In this document: positions 1 through 10,414 of the stretch, one piece after another | Layout of the letters: each line of letters opens with the position of its first letter | How positions within the stretch are numbered: the first letter of the stretch is position 1 | Assembly (NCBI GenBank): GCA_018335795.1 | Contig: JAGXRP010000077.1 | Span: 62,001 to 126,000, forward strand | DNA from: Desulfobulbaceae bacterium | GTDB lineage: Bacteria; Bacteroidota; Ignavibacteria; Kapaibacteriales; UBA2268 | DNA: 64,000 bases | Direction: 5' to 3' | The notes under the pieces: model-generated | What the model was told of the DNA's origin: nothing | What the model saw: the letters and a program-made list of their open reading frames with translations, nothing else | Database searches by the model: none | Translations under genes and position numbers: made by a program

Positions 1-774
1 AAACAAAGCATCTGATAATTGTACATCAATATAAGTGTGGAAATCAAAACAGTAAAACATGATGTACATTGGCAACGCATAACAAGCCCAGATCAGTAGT
101 GATTCTACAGCTAATCTGATATATGAGCCCGGTGTTTTGATGATTGTAAATCCCTTTCGGAACTTTTCAAACATATCAGTCAATCGCAAATACACTTTTT
201 CCGAAAATGGTTTGACAAGAAATCGTAATAAGTAATTTACAAACGGAGGATAAAAACCGAATAACAATATTACAAATACAAAAACTGAAAACATTATGAT
301 ACGTTCTGCATCTACTCCGGGAAGCATTTCAACAATTTTATCTCGAGAGATGATAAATGCAATAACAAAAAGAAATCCGAGTGTAAATACATCAATAACT
401 CGTTCTACAATGATTGTGGCAAATGCACTCGAAACAGATGTGTTTCGACGTTTCGCATACACATAAGGTCTGACAAATTCGCCCAATCGCGGCAAAATTG
501 CATTGAAAAAGTAACCTACCATAACAGCTGAAAATAAATTTATCGTTGGACCGGGCTCTTGGATTGGTTTAAGTATCGTTTTCCAACGAATAGCACGAAT
601 GAAGTGCGATAAAATGATTATTGGTATGGGCACAATTGCCCATAAATAATTCGCCCCTTTCAGTACCGATACGAGTTCGTCGAAGTCAACATCTTTAACG
701 GCTAAGTAGGTCGAACCTATAATTAGCACTAATGTTAAAGACCATTTTAAGATGTTTTTCTGGATTCCGCTCAT
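1..774 (-). CDS. Lysylphosphatidylglycerol synthase TM-region / UPF0104 flippase-like membrane protein, partial at left edge
   Basis: Read by hand on the minus strand from ATG at 774 (MSGIQKNILKWSLTLVLIIGSTYLAVKDVDFDELVSVLKGANYLWAIVPI...RAIRWKTIL...NAILPRLGEFVRPYVYAKR...); open to base 1. Missing from the ORF track because it has no stop in the window. Confidence 0.8.
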   Translation of the reverse strand, partial: MSGIQKNILKWSLTLVLIIGSTYLAVKDVDFDELVSVLKGANYLWAIVPIPIIILSHFIRAIRWKTILKPIQEPGPTINLFSAVMVGYFFNAILPRLGEFVRPYVYAKRRNTSVSSAFATIIVERVIDVFTLGFLFVIAFIISRDKIVEMLPGVDAERIIMFSVFVFVILLFGFYPPFVNYLLRFLVKPFSEKVYLRLTDMFEKFRKGFTIIKTPGSYIRLAVESLLIWACYALPMYIMFYCFDFHTYIDVQLSDALF

Positions 775-889
775 TCAATCTGCGATTTTCTATAATAATT
801 AGTTAATATTGTGCATAACAAAATTTTTAAAATATGAATTTATACTGTACTTTACAAACTTAATATTGAAAAAATGAAAAAAAGTTTGA

Positions 890-1732
890 ATGAGTATCAT
901 AGAAGCAATTATATTAGGTATCATCCAAGGGTTAACTGAATTCATTCCAATCAGTAGCACAGCACATCTTACCATAGCCGGACACTTAATGGGACTGATT
1001 GACCCCGATTCTCCCGAAAAATGGACAGCATTTATTGCAATCATTCAGTTGGGAACTTTAGTTGCCGTACTTTTCTACTTCAGAACTGATCTATACCGAA
1101 TCCCAAAATCTTTTTTGTCGGAAAATTTAGTCAAACGCACTCCCTATAAAGAGCAAAGTTACGAATCCAGAATGGGATGGCTAATCATCATCGGTACTAT
1201 TCCGATTGTGATGGTAGGACTTATACTCAAAGATTTTATCGAAGGCAGCTTTACGAAAGAACTCAACGTCATTGCCGGAAGTTTGATAGGATTGGCTGTA
1301 ATTCTTGCTGCTGCCGAGAAATTATCCAAGCGCACGAAGGATATGAAAGCGATCGCGATAAAAGATGCCATCATAATTGGAATTGCTCAATGCATCGCTC
1401 TGATACCCGGTTCATCACGTTCAGGGACTACTATTACTGCCGGATTATTCATGGGCTTGAATAGAGAAACCGCAGCACGATTCTCGTTCTTGCTCTCTAT
1501 TCCTGCAATATTGGCAAGTGGATTATTGAGCGTTTATCAAGCATTGGTTTACATTGACGGAAGCGATGCAATCAATTTGATTGTTGCTACAGTCTTTTCG
1601 GGTATAAGCGGTTATTACGCAATTGATTTTTTAATCAATTTTTTGAAAAAGCACAGTACTTTTGTTTTTATATACTACCGAATCGCTTTAGGTATAATTA
1701 TCTATGTAGCACTAATGTACTTTAGCAATTAA
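890..1732 (+). CDS. uppP: Undecaprenyl-diphosphatase (BacA/UppP)
   Basis: 280 aa; GIIQGLTEFIPISSTAHL and PGSSRSGTTITAGL motifs. Confidence 0.96.
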   Translation: MSIIEAIILGIIQGLTEFIPISSTAHLTIAGHLMGLIDPDSPEKWTAFIAIIQLGTLVAVLFYFRTDLYRIPKSFLSENLVKRTPYKEQSYESRMGWLIIIGTIPIVMVGLILKDFIEGSFTKELNVIAGSLIGLAVILAAAEKLSKRTKDMKAIAIKDAIIIGIAQCIALIPGSSRSGTTITAGLFMGLNRETAARFSFLLSIPAILASGLLSVYQALVYIDGSDAINLIVATVFSGISGYYAIDFLINFLKKHSTFVFIYYRIALGIIIYVALMYFSN

Positions 1733-1836
1733 ATTCAATCTTGATTTACCGATTTTAATTCAATTAAAGCTTGCAAAATTGTGGAAAAATCTATATTTTG
1801 TGGGATATTTTTTGTCAAATTTTGTAAAGTTTAAAA

Positions 1837-3093
1837 ATGAAGAATGAAATTTTAGAAAGATTACTCCGTTACGTAAAAATTGATACCCAATCAGACCCTG
1901 CATCAAGCAATACACCAAGTACACAAAAGCAATTCGATTTGGCAAATTTGCTTGTCGAAGAGTTGAAAGAATTCGGCTTAGAGCATGTTGAAATATCTGA
2001 CAAATGCTACGTATATGCGACATTACCATCAAATATTCCATCTAATGATGATGCTTATGGCAAAGTTCCTGCAATTGGTTTTATTGCACATGTTGATACA
2101 TCTCCTGACACAACAGGTACGAATGTAAATCCTCAGATAATCGAAAATTACCAAGGTGGCAATATTGTATTGCCAAATGACACAAGCGTAGTTATTACAA
2201 CTGCCGAATCACTCGGATTGGCGAAATGTATCGGGCATACACTTGTGACTACTGACGGAACTACACTCTTAGGTTCGGACGACAAATCCGGCGTTACTGC
2301 AATTATGACAGCAGTCAAATATTTATTGGATAATCCGCAAATCATTCATGGTGATATAAGAATTGGCTTCACACCGGACGAAGAAATCGGACGAGGTGCA
2401 AATCATTTCGATGTCGAAAAATTCAATTGCAAGTACGCTTATACTCTTGACGGTGAATTACCGGGCGAAATAAACAAAGAAACTTTTTCGGCAAATGCCT
2501 GTATCATCCGAGCAAAAGGTCGCGACATTCATCCAGGCTATGCCAAAGATATTATGGTCAATTCTATTCGTGCAATCGCTGACGTCATCGCATTGACACC
2601 CGCCGATATGGCTCCGGAAACTACAGATGGCTACCAACCATACATTCATCCTCATAAAGTTTCGGGTACTGTCGAACATTCTGAATTGCACTTGCTATTC
2701 CGTGATTTCAAAACCGAAGGGCTTGACGAGCAAAAAGTGATGATGGAAAAAATAGTTGCACAAGTGCAAGAAAAGCATCCGAAAGTAAAATTGGAGCTTG
2801 AAATTGTCGAATACTACAGAAACATGTTAGAATTACTCGAAGCCCAACCTGAAGGACTTGACTATCTATGGGAAGCTTGCGTTAGAGCCGAAACAAATCC
2901 ATATTGGAGTCCTATACGTGGTGGAACTGACGGCTCGAGATTGACGGCTATGGGTCTCCCCACTCCGAATATCTTCACAGGTGGTCAAAACTTCCACAGC
3001 AAAACTGAATGGGTTTCAATTGATTTCTTAGCCAAAGCGGTTGAAACAGTCATACATTTGACTCAAGTTTGGTACGAAAAAAGTAAAGTTTAA
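1837..3093 (+). CDS. pepT: Peptidase T (tripeptide aminopeptidase, M20)
   Basis: 418 aa; GFIAHVDTSPD, LLGSDDKSGVTAIM, FTPDEEIGRGA, PIRGGTDGSRLT. Confidence 0.96.
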   Translation: MKNEILERLLRYVKIDTQSDPASSNTPSTQKQFDLANLLVEELKEFGLEHVEISDKCYVYATLPSNIPSNDDAYGKVPAIGFIAHVDTSPDTTGTNVNPQIIENYQGGNIVLPNDTSVVITTAESLGLAKCIGHTLVTTDGTTLLGSDDKSGVTAIMTAVKYLLDNPQIIHGDIRIGFTPDEEIGRGANHFDVEKFNCKYAYTLDGELPGEINKETFSANACIIRAKGRDIHPGYAKDIMVNSIRAIADVIALTPADMAPETTDGYQPYIHPHKVSGTVEHSELHLLFRDFKTEGLDEQKVMMEKIVAQVQEKHPKVKLELEIVEYYRNMLELLEAQPEGLDYLWEACVRAETNPYWSPIRGGTDGSRLTAMGLPTPNIFTGGQNFHSKTEWVSIDFLAKAVETVIHLTQVWYEKSKV

Positions 3094-3112
3094 TACAATT
3101 TTTCTTGAACAT

Positions 3113-3148
3113 AAATCTCCCATTCAGTTTATTGAAGGGGAGATTTTT
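3113..3148 (+). terminator. Rho-independent terminator after pepT
   Basis: AAATCTCCC ... GGGGAGATTTTT hairpin followed by T-rich run. Confidence 0.75.
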
Positions 3149-3322
3149 GTTTTACTCATCAAAACATTCATCAACATTGAAATAATTCTTGTTTTATTTG
3201 TCAAATTATTCTATATTCGCATTAGTAATTCTTTAAAAAGTTAACCAATAACTAAAATTTTGTTTTAGTTTATTAAAAATATTACGATAAGGTACTCAAA
3301 ATTTTGAAAATGGGAATAAAAA

Positions 3323-3640
3323 GTGGCAATATCAGTTAATTTGGACGAATTGGAACCCGGGAGTACTTTAGCCGAACCAGTTATGAACAGTTTCGGACAG
3401 ACCTTGATTGCAAGTGGAGCCGAACTAACCCCCAAACATATAAGTATTTTAAAAACGTGGAATATTCAGAGCGTAAAAATCAAAACTGATTCTAATGAAA
3501 TAATTGGAAAATACAGCGATGAGCAACTACTTTTTGCTTTTGAAAAACTAATGCAACATGTAAAGTGGCAACCGAGAAATAGGAATGAAGAAGATTTGCT
3601 TAAATTAGGTACTTTATTTTTTGTTGAAAAAAAACAATAA
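3323..3640 (+). CDS. Small protein resembling the N-terminal (DUF3391-like) region of HD-GYP proteins
   Basis: 105 aa; LEPGSTLAEPVMNSFGQTLIASGAELTPKHISILKTWNIQSVKI pattern; directly upstream of an HDOD gene. Confidence 0.6.
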   Translation: MAISVNLDELEPGSTLAEPVMNSFGQTLIASGAELTPKHISILKTWNIQSVKIKTDSNEIIGKYSDEQLLFAFEKLMQHVKWQPRNRNEEDLLKLGTLFFVEKKQ

Positions 3641-3646
3641 TATTTT

Positions 3647-4495
3647 ATGGATAAAAGAATAGAGTATTTTTTAAACAAATCAAGGCATTTCCCGACTTTA
3701 CCAACAATATATACTTCGTTGATGAATGTGCTTTCAAATCCGCGTTCTACGATTCAAGATGTAACGGATGTAATTTCACGAGACCAATCCTCAGCTTCAA
3801 AATTATTGAAAGTAGCAAATTCATCTTTATTTTCAATTCAAGGTAAAATCAATACAATTAGTCAAGCAGTATTTTATCTTGGATTTAATGAAGTCAAGAA
3901 TGTACTTTTAGCTCTTTCGGTTATGGATATATTTTCTCAGATAAGCAACTCAAGGAGTGCTAATATTGTCCATTTGTGGAAACATTCGATTTCAGTTGGT
4001 GTGATTTCGAAACTTTTGAGTACAAGACTTGGACTTAAAGATTCGGAAGACTTTTTTATATCGGGAATTTTGCACGATATTGGCAAATTATTCTTTCTTC
4101 ATTCATTTAAAGAAGAATATGACAACCTAATTACAGAAGCCAAAGATACTTCGAGAAGACTTATTGACTTAGAATTTGAGAAGTATGGAACAACACATGA
4201 TATAGTCGGAGGTATGTTAGCTGAAAAATGGAATTTACCCTTAAGTTTGCGAAATATAATTAAGTATCATAATCATGGTTCTATAATAGGGAAAACTGAT
4301 ATTTTATTATCAACTGTACATATTTCGAATATAATTTCAATAATGATGGCAACCGATATTTTGGGTGATGTTTTTGTACCTCAACCAAACTTCAAAGTTT
4401 GGAGTGTCTTGAAATTAGCTCCCGATACTTTAGCTGATATGAACCAATCAATTGTTTCAACAACAGAAGACGCCTTCGCAATTTTAAAGATTTAA
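3647..4495 (+). CDS. HDOD domain protein
   Basis: 282 aa; FPTLPTIYTSLMNVL..., SRDQSSASKLLKVANSSLFS, ISGILHDIGKLFF. Confidence 0.88.
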   Translation: MDKRIEYFLNKSRHFPTLPTIYTSLMNVLSNPRSTIQDVTDVISRDQSSASKLLKVANSSLFSIQGKINTISQAVFYLGFNEVKNVLLALSVMDIFSQISNSRSANIVHLWKHSISVGVISKLLSTRLGLKDSEDFFISGILHDIGKLFFLHSFKEEYDNLITEAKDTSRRLIDLEFEKYGTTHDIVGGMLAEKWNLPLSLRNIIKYHNHGSIIGKTDILLSTVHISNIISIMMATDILGDVFVPQPNFKVWSVLKLAPDTLADMNQSIVSTTEDAFAILKI

Positions 4496-4496
4496 G

Positions 4497-5807
4497 ATGC
4501 CAGATAAAATTAAAAATAACGAAATAACCTTGAACAATTTGATACTTGAAATCCAAAGTATTAGTAGTAGAATTTCATATTCCAATACAGGATTTGATTT
4601 TATTAATGAAGCACTTAAAATAATGATTCGCTATACCGAGTCATCATCTGCGGGATTTTTCATTCTTGATGAATATAATTTTGATTTTAACTTAAAAAGG
4701 TCTATTCCGGCAGACGCTCACGATTTTTATATTGAGACTTTCGAAGAGTTGACGGAAACCGGCAATATTGGAAATGCTTTACAAAATGCTACTTACTTAC
4801 AATCAAGTTCGCACAATCAAGAAATGTTCCATTTGGTTTTGCCAATTATTAGCATTAAATCTGTCAAAGGATTAGTTATTCTAACTTCAAATCACAATTA
4901 TTCACAATCTGAGCTATTTATACTGAAACTATTACATTATTTTTCAAGTTACATAGCAGTTTTCATAGATAATCAAATTCTATCGGCACAAAATGAAAAA
5001 ACACAAGTTTTATTAGACCAATTAATTGCATCGCGTACTATTGAATTAGTCGAAAATAACACACAACTTGGCGAAAAAATCGAGAATCTCAAACTAAATC
5101 TAAGCATGTCTGTTCCGCATGAAGTCAGAACACCAATCAACGAAATCATGGGCATGTCTAATTATCTATTAAATAGTCTAAAAACAAAAAAATCAGATGT
5201 TGATGATGATATTGAAGAAATTATAACAGATATAAAAAATTCAGCAGCCAGATTGAACAATCTTTTTGAGAACTTTATCTATCATACTCGACTTTCTGTG
5301 ATTGCAACCAGTATGAAAGATATTCAAGCTCTTCATTCGCAATTTTGCCCATATTGTGAATCAATAATCAACGAACAAGCTATTATAAGGGCGAACAAAT
5401 ATTCAAGGTTAAATGACCTGGAAATACATTTAGTGAGTTCAGTAATCAAAATTGGCGAGGAATATTTAGCAAAGCTAATAGATGAATTAGTGGATAATGC
5501 ACTAAAGTTTTCCAAAGAAGGTACAAAAATTTTAATCAATTCATATATTGACGGTAAAATGTATGTATTCTCCATCAAGGATTTAGGAGTTGGTATCCCT
5601 GCTGACTTTTTAGACCAAATTGGTTCATATAGTCAATTCAATCGAATGAAGAACGAACAACAAGGCTTAGGCTTAGGGCTTGCAATAGTATATAAAATCG
5701 TTGACTTGCATAATGGTGAAGTACATATTGACAGTAGATTGGGAGATTATACAAATGTGACCATCAAATTACCGATTGTAACAGACTTTAACCCTGATCT
5801 CATTTAA
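4497..5807 (+). CDS. GAF-like sensor histidine kinase
   Basis: 436 aa; H-box MSVPHEVRTPINEIMG, N-box DELVDNALKFS, G-boxes KDLGVGIP and GLGLGLAIV. Confidence 0.88.
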   Translation: MPDKIKNNEITLNNLILEIQSISSRISYSNTGFDFINEALKIMIRYTESSSAGFFILDEYNFDFNLKRSIPADAHDFYIETFEELTETGNIGNALQNATYLQSSSHNQEMFHLVLPIISIKSVKGLVILTSNHNYSQSELFILKLLHYFSSYIAVFIDNQILSAQNEKTQVLLDQLIASRTIELVENNTQLGEKIENLKLNLSMSVPHEVRTPINEIMGMSNYLLNSLKTKKSDVDDDIEEIITDIKNSAARLNNLFENFIYHTRLSVIATSMKDIQALHSQFCPYCESIINEQAIIRANKYSRLNDLEIHLVSSVIKIGEEYLAKLIDELVDNALKFSKEGTKILINSYIDGKMYVFSIKDLGVGIPADFLDQIGSYSQFNRMKNEQQGLGLGLAIVYKIVDLHNGEVHIDSRLGDYTNVTIKLPIVTDFNPDLI

Positions 5808-6027
5808 TAGTTGAAATGACTATTACAGTTTACAACAAATTCAATTCGCTCCTTCGCTTTCATACTAATATTATTCTCTACTTGACATAAATGTGGATTT
5901 TCCCCTACTTGCAACCTCAAATTGAGCAATCCAAGTAAGTAAATAATAATAGCACTCAAGAATGCAAAAATTATGACTTGTTTGCTACGTCATAAGTAAA
6001 TAACATTTAGGAATTGGAGGATAAGGA

Positions 6028-8025
6028 ATGTCAGAATCGCCGAAAAACGGTGACAACAAGAAGGGAAAGAAAGATCCATTCAATGAATTTAAGCGAATGG
6101 GTGATGGAAATACACCTCCGGCAAACATGATGCGAAACATGATGTTAATGTTCGTACTTGCTGCCGGTGTCTTTATAGTTTATATTTTCATGCAGGGCAC
6201 TCAACAACACGATTGGCCTGTATCTTACACTGATTATCAAAGATTTCTGAGAGAAGATTTGATAAAAGAAGCCGTAGTTGTCAAATCTCAGTTGAATCAT
6301 TTTGAGTTCAGAGGAGTTTTGAAACAACCCGTTACTTTGATGGTGGATAGCCGCGAACGTACTATTACGAGATTTTCTACTTATTTAGGTGTTTTAGACT
6401 CGGAATCGGAAAAAGTTTGGGAAGAAAAAGGAATTGACCTAAAATATGAAGAGGGTGACTCCTCTGTTTGGCGTAGCTTGATAATGATTTTACCATGGAT
6501 ACTAATCATCGGTCTATTTATATTTTTTATGCGCCGGATGCAAGGCGGTGGCTCGAAAGGAATTTTCTCATTTGGCAAATCAAAAGCCAAATTACTAAAC
6601 GAAAACAATACTAAAGTCACATTCAATGACGTCGCTGGTGCAGACGAAGCTAAATATGAATTGCAAGAAGTGATTGAATTTTTGCGTGAACCGGAAAAAT
6701 TCCAAAAACTTGGTGGTAAAATTCCACGCGGAGTATTACTATTAGGACCTCCCGGCACAGGAAAAACACTTATGGCTCGAGCAGTTGCGGGCGAAGCAAA
6801 CGTACCCTTTTATTCTATTTCAGGTGCAGATTTTGTCGAAATGTTTGTAGGAGTTGGTGCAAGCCGTGTTCGTGATTTATTCGATCAAGCAAAGAAAACT
6901 CCACCTTGTATTGTTTTTATTGATGAGATTGATGCAGTTGGTCGCCATAGAGGCGCCGGATTGGGTGGTGGACATGATGAAAGAGAACAAACTTTGAACC
7001 AATTACTCGTGGAAATGGATGGTTTCGAGCAAAACAACGGAGTTATAATAATTGCTGCTACAAACCGACCCGATGTATTAGACCCTGCTTTACTGCGTCC
7101 CGGCAGATTCGACAGACAAGTTGTAGTTGACAGACCTGATGTAAAAGGTCGCGAAGGAATTTTTAAAGTACATACAAGTAAAATTCCGCTCGGGACTGAT
7201 GTCGATATTGAAACATTAGCAAAAGGAACTCCCGGGCTTTCCGGAGCTGATATTGCGAATATTGTTAACGAAGCCGCCCTTTTAGCAGCTCGCCGAAACA
7301 GTAGCCAGGTCACCATGTTTGACTTCGAAAACGCAAAAGATAAAGTTTTGATGGGAGTCGAACGCAAGAGTATGGTAATTTCTGACCGCGAGAAAGAAAT
7401 GACCGCCTATCATGAAATGGGTCATGCGCTTGCAGGGAAATTTATGCGTCATGCCGACCCTGTTCACAAGGTTACAATTATTCCACGTGGCAGAGCTTTG
7501 GGATTGACTTGGAATTTACCAAATGAAGAATTTTATTCCAAATCAGCACGATATTTTGAAGACCAACTTGTTGTGCTAATGGCTGGTAGAGCAGCCGAAA
7601 AGCTTGTTTTTAACGTACTTTCTACCGGGGCGTCGAATGATTTGCAACGTGCAACGCGAGTTGCAAGAAAAATGGTTTGCGAATGGGGAATGAGTGAATT
7701 AATCGGACCTGTAACTTTCCACAATGACGACGGCGAAGTATTTTTGGGTAGAGATTTTTCCAAAACACGTGACCATAGCGAAGAAACAGCACAAAGTATA
7801 GACGGCGAAGTTCGTAGAATTTTGAATAAAGCAATGGAACAAGCAACGGCATTATTAGAAGAAAAAATTGATATTTTGCATAGAACCTCTAAAATATTAC
7901 TCGAACGTGAAATACTTGACGGCGAGGAACTCGATACATTAATTCGTGGCGAAGAATTACCGCCAATCAGCAAGCAAGCGATGAATGCAATTCGGACTAT
8001 TAAAATAAATGGTGATAGTCACTAA
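6028..8025 (+). CDS. ftsH: ATP-dependent zinc metalloprotease FtsH
   Basis: 665 aa; GPPGTGKT Walker [22 protein letters not shown] zinc site. Confidence 0.98.
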   Translation: MSESPKNGDNKKGKKDPFNEFKRMGDGNTPPANMMRNMMLMFVLAAGVFIVYIFMQGTQQHDWPVSYTDYQRFLREDLIKEAVVVKSQLNHFEFRGVLKQPVTLMVDSRERTITRFSTYLGVLDSESEKVWEEKGIDLKYEEGDSSVWRSLIMILPWILIIGLFIFFMRRMQGGGSKGIFSFGKSKAKLLNENNTKVTFNDVAGADEAKYELQEVIEFLREPEKFQKLGGKIPRGVLLLGPPGTGKTLMARAVAGEANVPFYSISGADFVEMFVGVGASRVRDLFDQAKKTPPCIVFIDEIDAVGRHRGAGLGGGHDEREQTLNQLLVEMDGFEQNNGVIIIAATNRPDVLDPALLRPGRFDRQVVVDRPDVKGREGIFKVHTSKIPLGTDVDIETLAKGTPGLSGADIANIVNEAALLAARRNSSQVTMFDFENAKDKVLMGVERKSMVISDREKEMTAYHEMGHALAGKFMRHADPVHKVTIIPRGRALGLTWNLPNEEFYSKSARYFEDQLVVLMAGRAAEKLVFNVLSTGASNDLQRATRVARKMVCEWGMSELIGPVTFHNDDGEVFLGRDFSKTRDHSEETAQSIDGEVRRILNKAMEQATALLEEKIDILHRTSKILLEREILDGEELDTLIRGEELPPISKQAMNAIRTIKINGDSH

Positions 8026-8062
8026 ATATTAAATTAGAAATTGAAATTATCATAGGTGTAGG

Positions 8063-9586
8063 ATGGAAAACGAACTTACTAACAACGGAAATGCAGAAGA
8101 GCATAATTTACCTCAAACCGGCGAAATTATCGGTCAATACGATAATGCCAAGCAATACGAAAAAGTTTTGGGCGATATAACTCAAGAAATAAATTCAATT
8201 ATTGAGTTTGCGAACCAAAGTAATGATTGGCGAGACATTCGCAGTAGATTGACAGATTCCAAAGATAAACTAAAAGGGCTTTTCCTTAAAGAAACGGACA
8301 ATAACAAGTTGATTGATATTATCAACGATACTATTGAAAATGTCAATTTGCGTCAAACGGAAGAAAAGCAGAAGCTTGATGTAGCAAGCCAAGAGAACTT
8401 TGATTCTGTTATAGATAAAGTCAGAGAAGCTGTGACGCAATCTGCCGCTTTGACAGATTTCAAAAAAGCCCGTGAAGTGTTGCTTTCAGCTCAGGATTTG
8501 TTCAAAAATTTTGCTCTTAAACGTTCACATCGCGATGAGTTGAATAATTTGATTCATGAAGCATTCGATTCGCTGACAAATCGCCAGATTGATGAGCGTG
8601 AAAACTACGAAATGGAATGTATAGAGAATTACCACAATTCAAAAGGTATAGTTGAAGAAGCTATCCTTTTTTCACAAAAATCTGCTCACTACGGCAAAGC
8701 ACGCGAAGCTCTGATTGAAGTTCAGACGAAGATTAAGGGGTTGAAATTAAAACGCGAGCAACGCGACGAACTGTTTCAATCCATCCGAGATGCATTTGAA
8801 GGTGTAAACACTCGCCAAGAAACTGAAAGAAGCAGTTTCGACCAAGAAGCGAAAGATAATTACGTCAAATTGAAAAAAATTGTGGACGATGCTATCAGTT
8901 TTGTGAATAGCTCTGAAGAATTTTCCGAATCACGCGAACAACTGATCAATGCACAAAATGCAATCAAAGGCATGAAATTACGCCGCGACCATCGTGATGA
9001 GCTTTATGCCCAAATTCGTGTCGTATTCGAGGATTTGAATGAAAAGCAATCTGACGAGCGCCAATCTTTCGAACAAGAATGCAATATAAACTATGATAAC
9101 CTTACAAAAAAAGTTAACGATTGCTTTGAATTAGTGCTTGGTTTGACCGATTTCAAAATGATTCGGGAAACCCTCATTAATGTCCAAAGCGAAGTGCGGA
9201 TTGCGAAATTGAAACGCGGGCAAAGAAACGAACTTTTCGCCAGAATAAGAGAAGCATTCGGAATTTTTGACAAGAAACGCGACGAATTTTTCTCGGAACG
9301 AAGAGCCGAAAGAATCGGCAAACTGAATGATATCAAGTCCAATTTAAACGAAAAAATCGAGCGTCTCACCAATGCAATCGAATCCGAAAAGGCTGAATTA
9401 GTTCAACTCGAAACAAAATTGAGCACTGAGGAAATGGATGAATTCATGAAAAATGAAACCAATCATCGCCTTACATTAGTTCAAGGGAAAATTGACGAGA
9501 AAGAGCAAACTATTGAACAAACTCGCAAGCGGATTGAAGAAATAGATGCCGATATTGCAAAAATTGAAAAATCAAAAGAAGACTAA
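8063..9586 (+). CDS. Coiled-coil protein with five ~77-aa repeats (DUF349-like by eye)
   Basis: 507 aa; repeat starts at 8228, 8459, 8690, 8921 and 9152, each 231 bp apart; core ARExLxxAQxxIKGxKLKRxxRDELxxxIRxAFExLNxRQxxER. Confidence 0.8.
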   Translation: MENELTNNGNAEEHNLPQTGEIIGQYDNAKQYEKVLGDITQEINSIIEFANQSNDWRDIRSRLTDSKDKLKGLFLKETDNNKLIDIINDTIENVNLRQTEEKQKLDVASQENFDSVIDKVREAVTQSAALTDFKKAREVLLSAQDLFKNFALKRSHRDELNNLIHEAFDSLTNRQIDERENYEMECIENYHNSKGIVEEAILFSQKSAHYGKAREALIEVQTKIKGLKLKREQRDELFQSIRDAFEGVNTRQETERSSFDQEAKDNYVKLKKIVDDAISFVNSSEEFSESREQLINAQNAIKGMKLRRDHRDELYAQIRVVFEDLNEKQSDERQSFEQECNINYDNLTKKVNDCFELVLGLTDFKMIRETLINVQSEVRIAKLKRGQRNELFARIREAFGIFDKKRDEFFSERRAERIGKLNDIKSNLNEKIERLTNAIESEKAELVQLETKLSTEEMDEFMKNETNHRLTLVQGKIDEKEQTIEQTRKRIEEIDADIAKIEKSKED

Positions 9587-9610
9587 AAGAATTCGATATA
9601 AATTTTAAAA

Positions 9611-9640
9611 AAGCTGTCCCACAAGGGCAGTTTTTTTTTT
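9611..9640 (+). terminator. Rho-independent terminator
   Basis: GCTGTCCC-acaa-GGGCAG then T10. Confidence 0.75.
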
Positions 9641-9914
9641 GTGTCTGAAATGTAGGGACTGCAACAGCGTTCTGTCCGAAACATAGACGAGTATTACTTG
9701 AATCGATGCGTAAATTCTATTCTGAAAGAGGATTAATACAAATTGGGGGAACAAGATTCGTTAATTTTTTTTCAGAATAGTTAAAAAAATACCTGTGAAA
9801 ATTTAGAAAATAGTTTTTTATTGAAATAATATTTTATATTTTTACAACTATAGAAAATGATAATTTTATTTTCTATGAGTTCAATTAATTTTAACAATAA
9901 TTTAAAGAAATAAA

Positions 9915-10268
9915 ATGAGAATATTAATCTCAATTTTAAATATAGTTTTGATTAGCCTTTATTTTGTTAATTTGATTATAAACCATGAATTTGGTTTTAA
10001 TTTTTATTTTGCGGTAATTATAATAATTGCTGCCTTTTTAACTGTTTTTAATTTCTTTGAATTAAATAATAATGGAAATAAAATTCCATTACGGGATAGA
10101 AATTTTTTTAAATTGATAAATTATTTTTCGTATATATCAATTGTTATATGTATAATATTGTATTTTTCACTCGAAAATATAGACCAAAAATATAGTATCG
10201 TATTTTATATTTATTCTGTTAATATATTAATGTTTGGGTATTTCGGAATCAAAAATATTAAGAACTAA
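9915..10268 (+). CDS. Small hydrophobic membrane protein
   Basis: 117 aa ORF with several predicted hydrophobic stretches; very AT-rich; no recognised family. Confidence 0.5.
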   Translation: MRILISILNIVLISLYFVNLIINHEFGFNFYFAVIIIIAAFLTVFNFFELNNNGNKIPLRDRNFFKLINYFSYISIVICIILYFSLENIDQKYSIVFYIYSVNILMFGYFGIKNIKN

Positions 10269-10349
10269 CTAAAATTTTAGAAAGATTTCTATTCTTATTT
10301 CTTAGATGGACTCCACCTGCGAGGTTTGGGACATCTGAAACATAATAAA

Positions 10350-10382
10350 ATTCATCCGATGACTCGAAGTCATCGGATGAAT
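10350..10382. repeat. Perfect 15-bp inverted repeat ATTCATCCGATGACT-cga-AGTCATCGGATGAAT
   Basis: Read directly; same arms recur at 29736 and 29801. Confidence 0.9.
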
Positions 10383-10414
10383 CAATTATACATCCCTGAA
10401 TACTAATTCTCTTC

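Noticed and set aside
6885-7367. 160-aa minus-strand ORF inside ftsH
   Set aside because: Antisense shadow of a strongly conserved gene; no recognisable domain.
9706-9780. Short coding-like stretch MRKFYSERGLIQIGGTRFVNFFSE
   Set aside because: Too short to assign; vague resemblance to nuclease-type sequences is not supportable.
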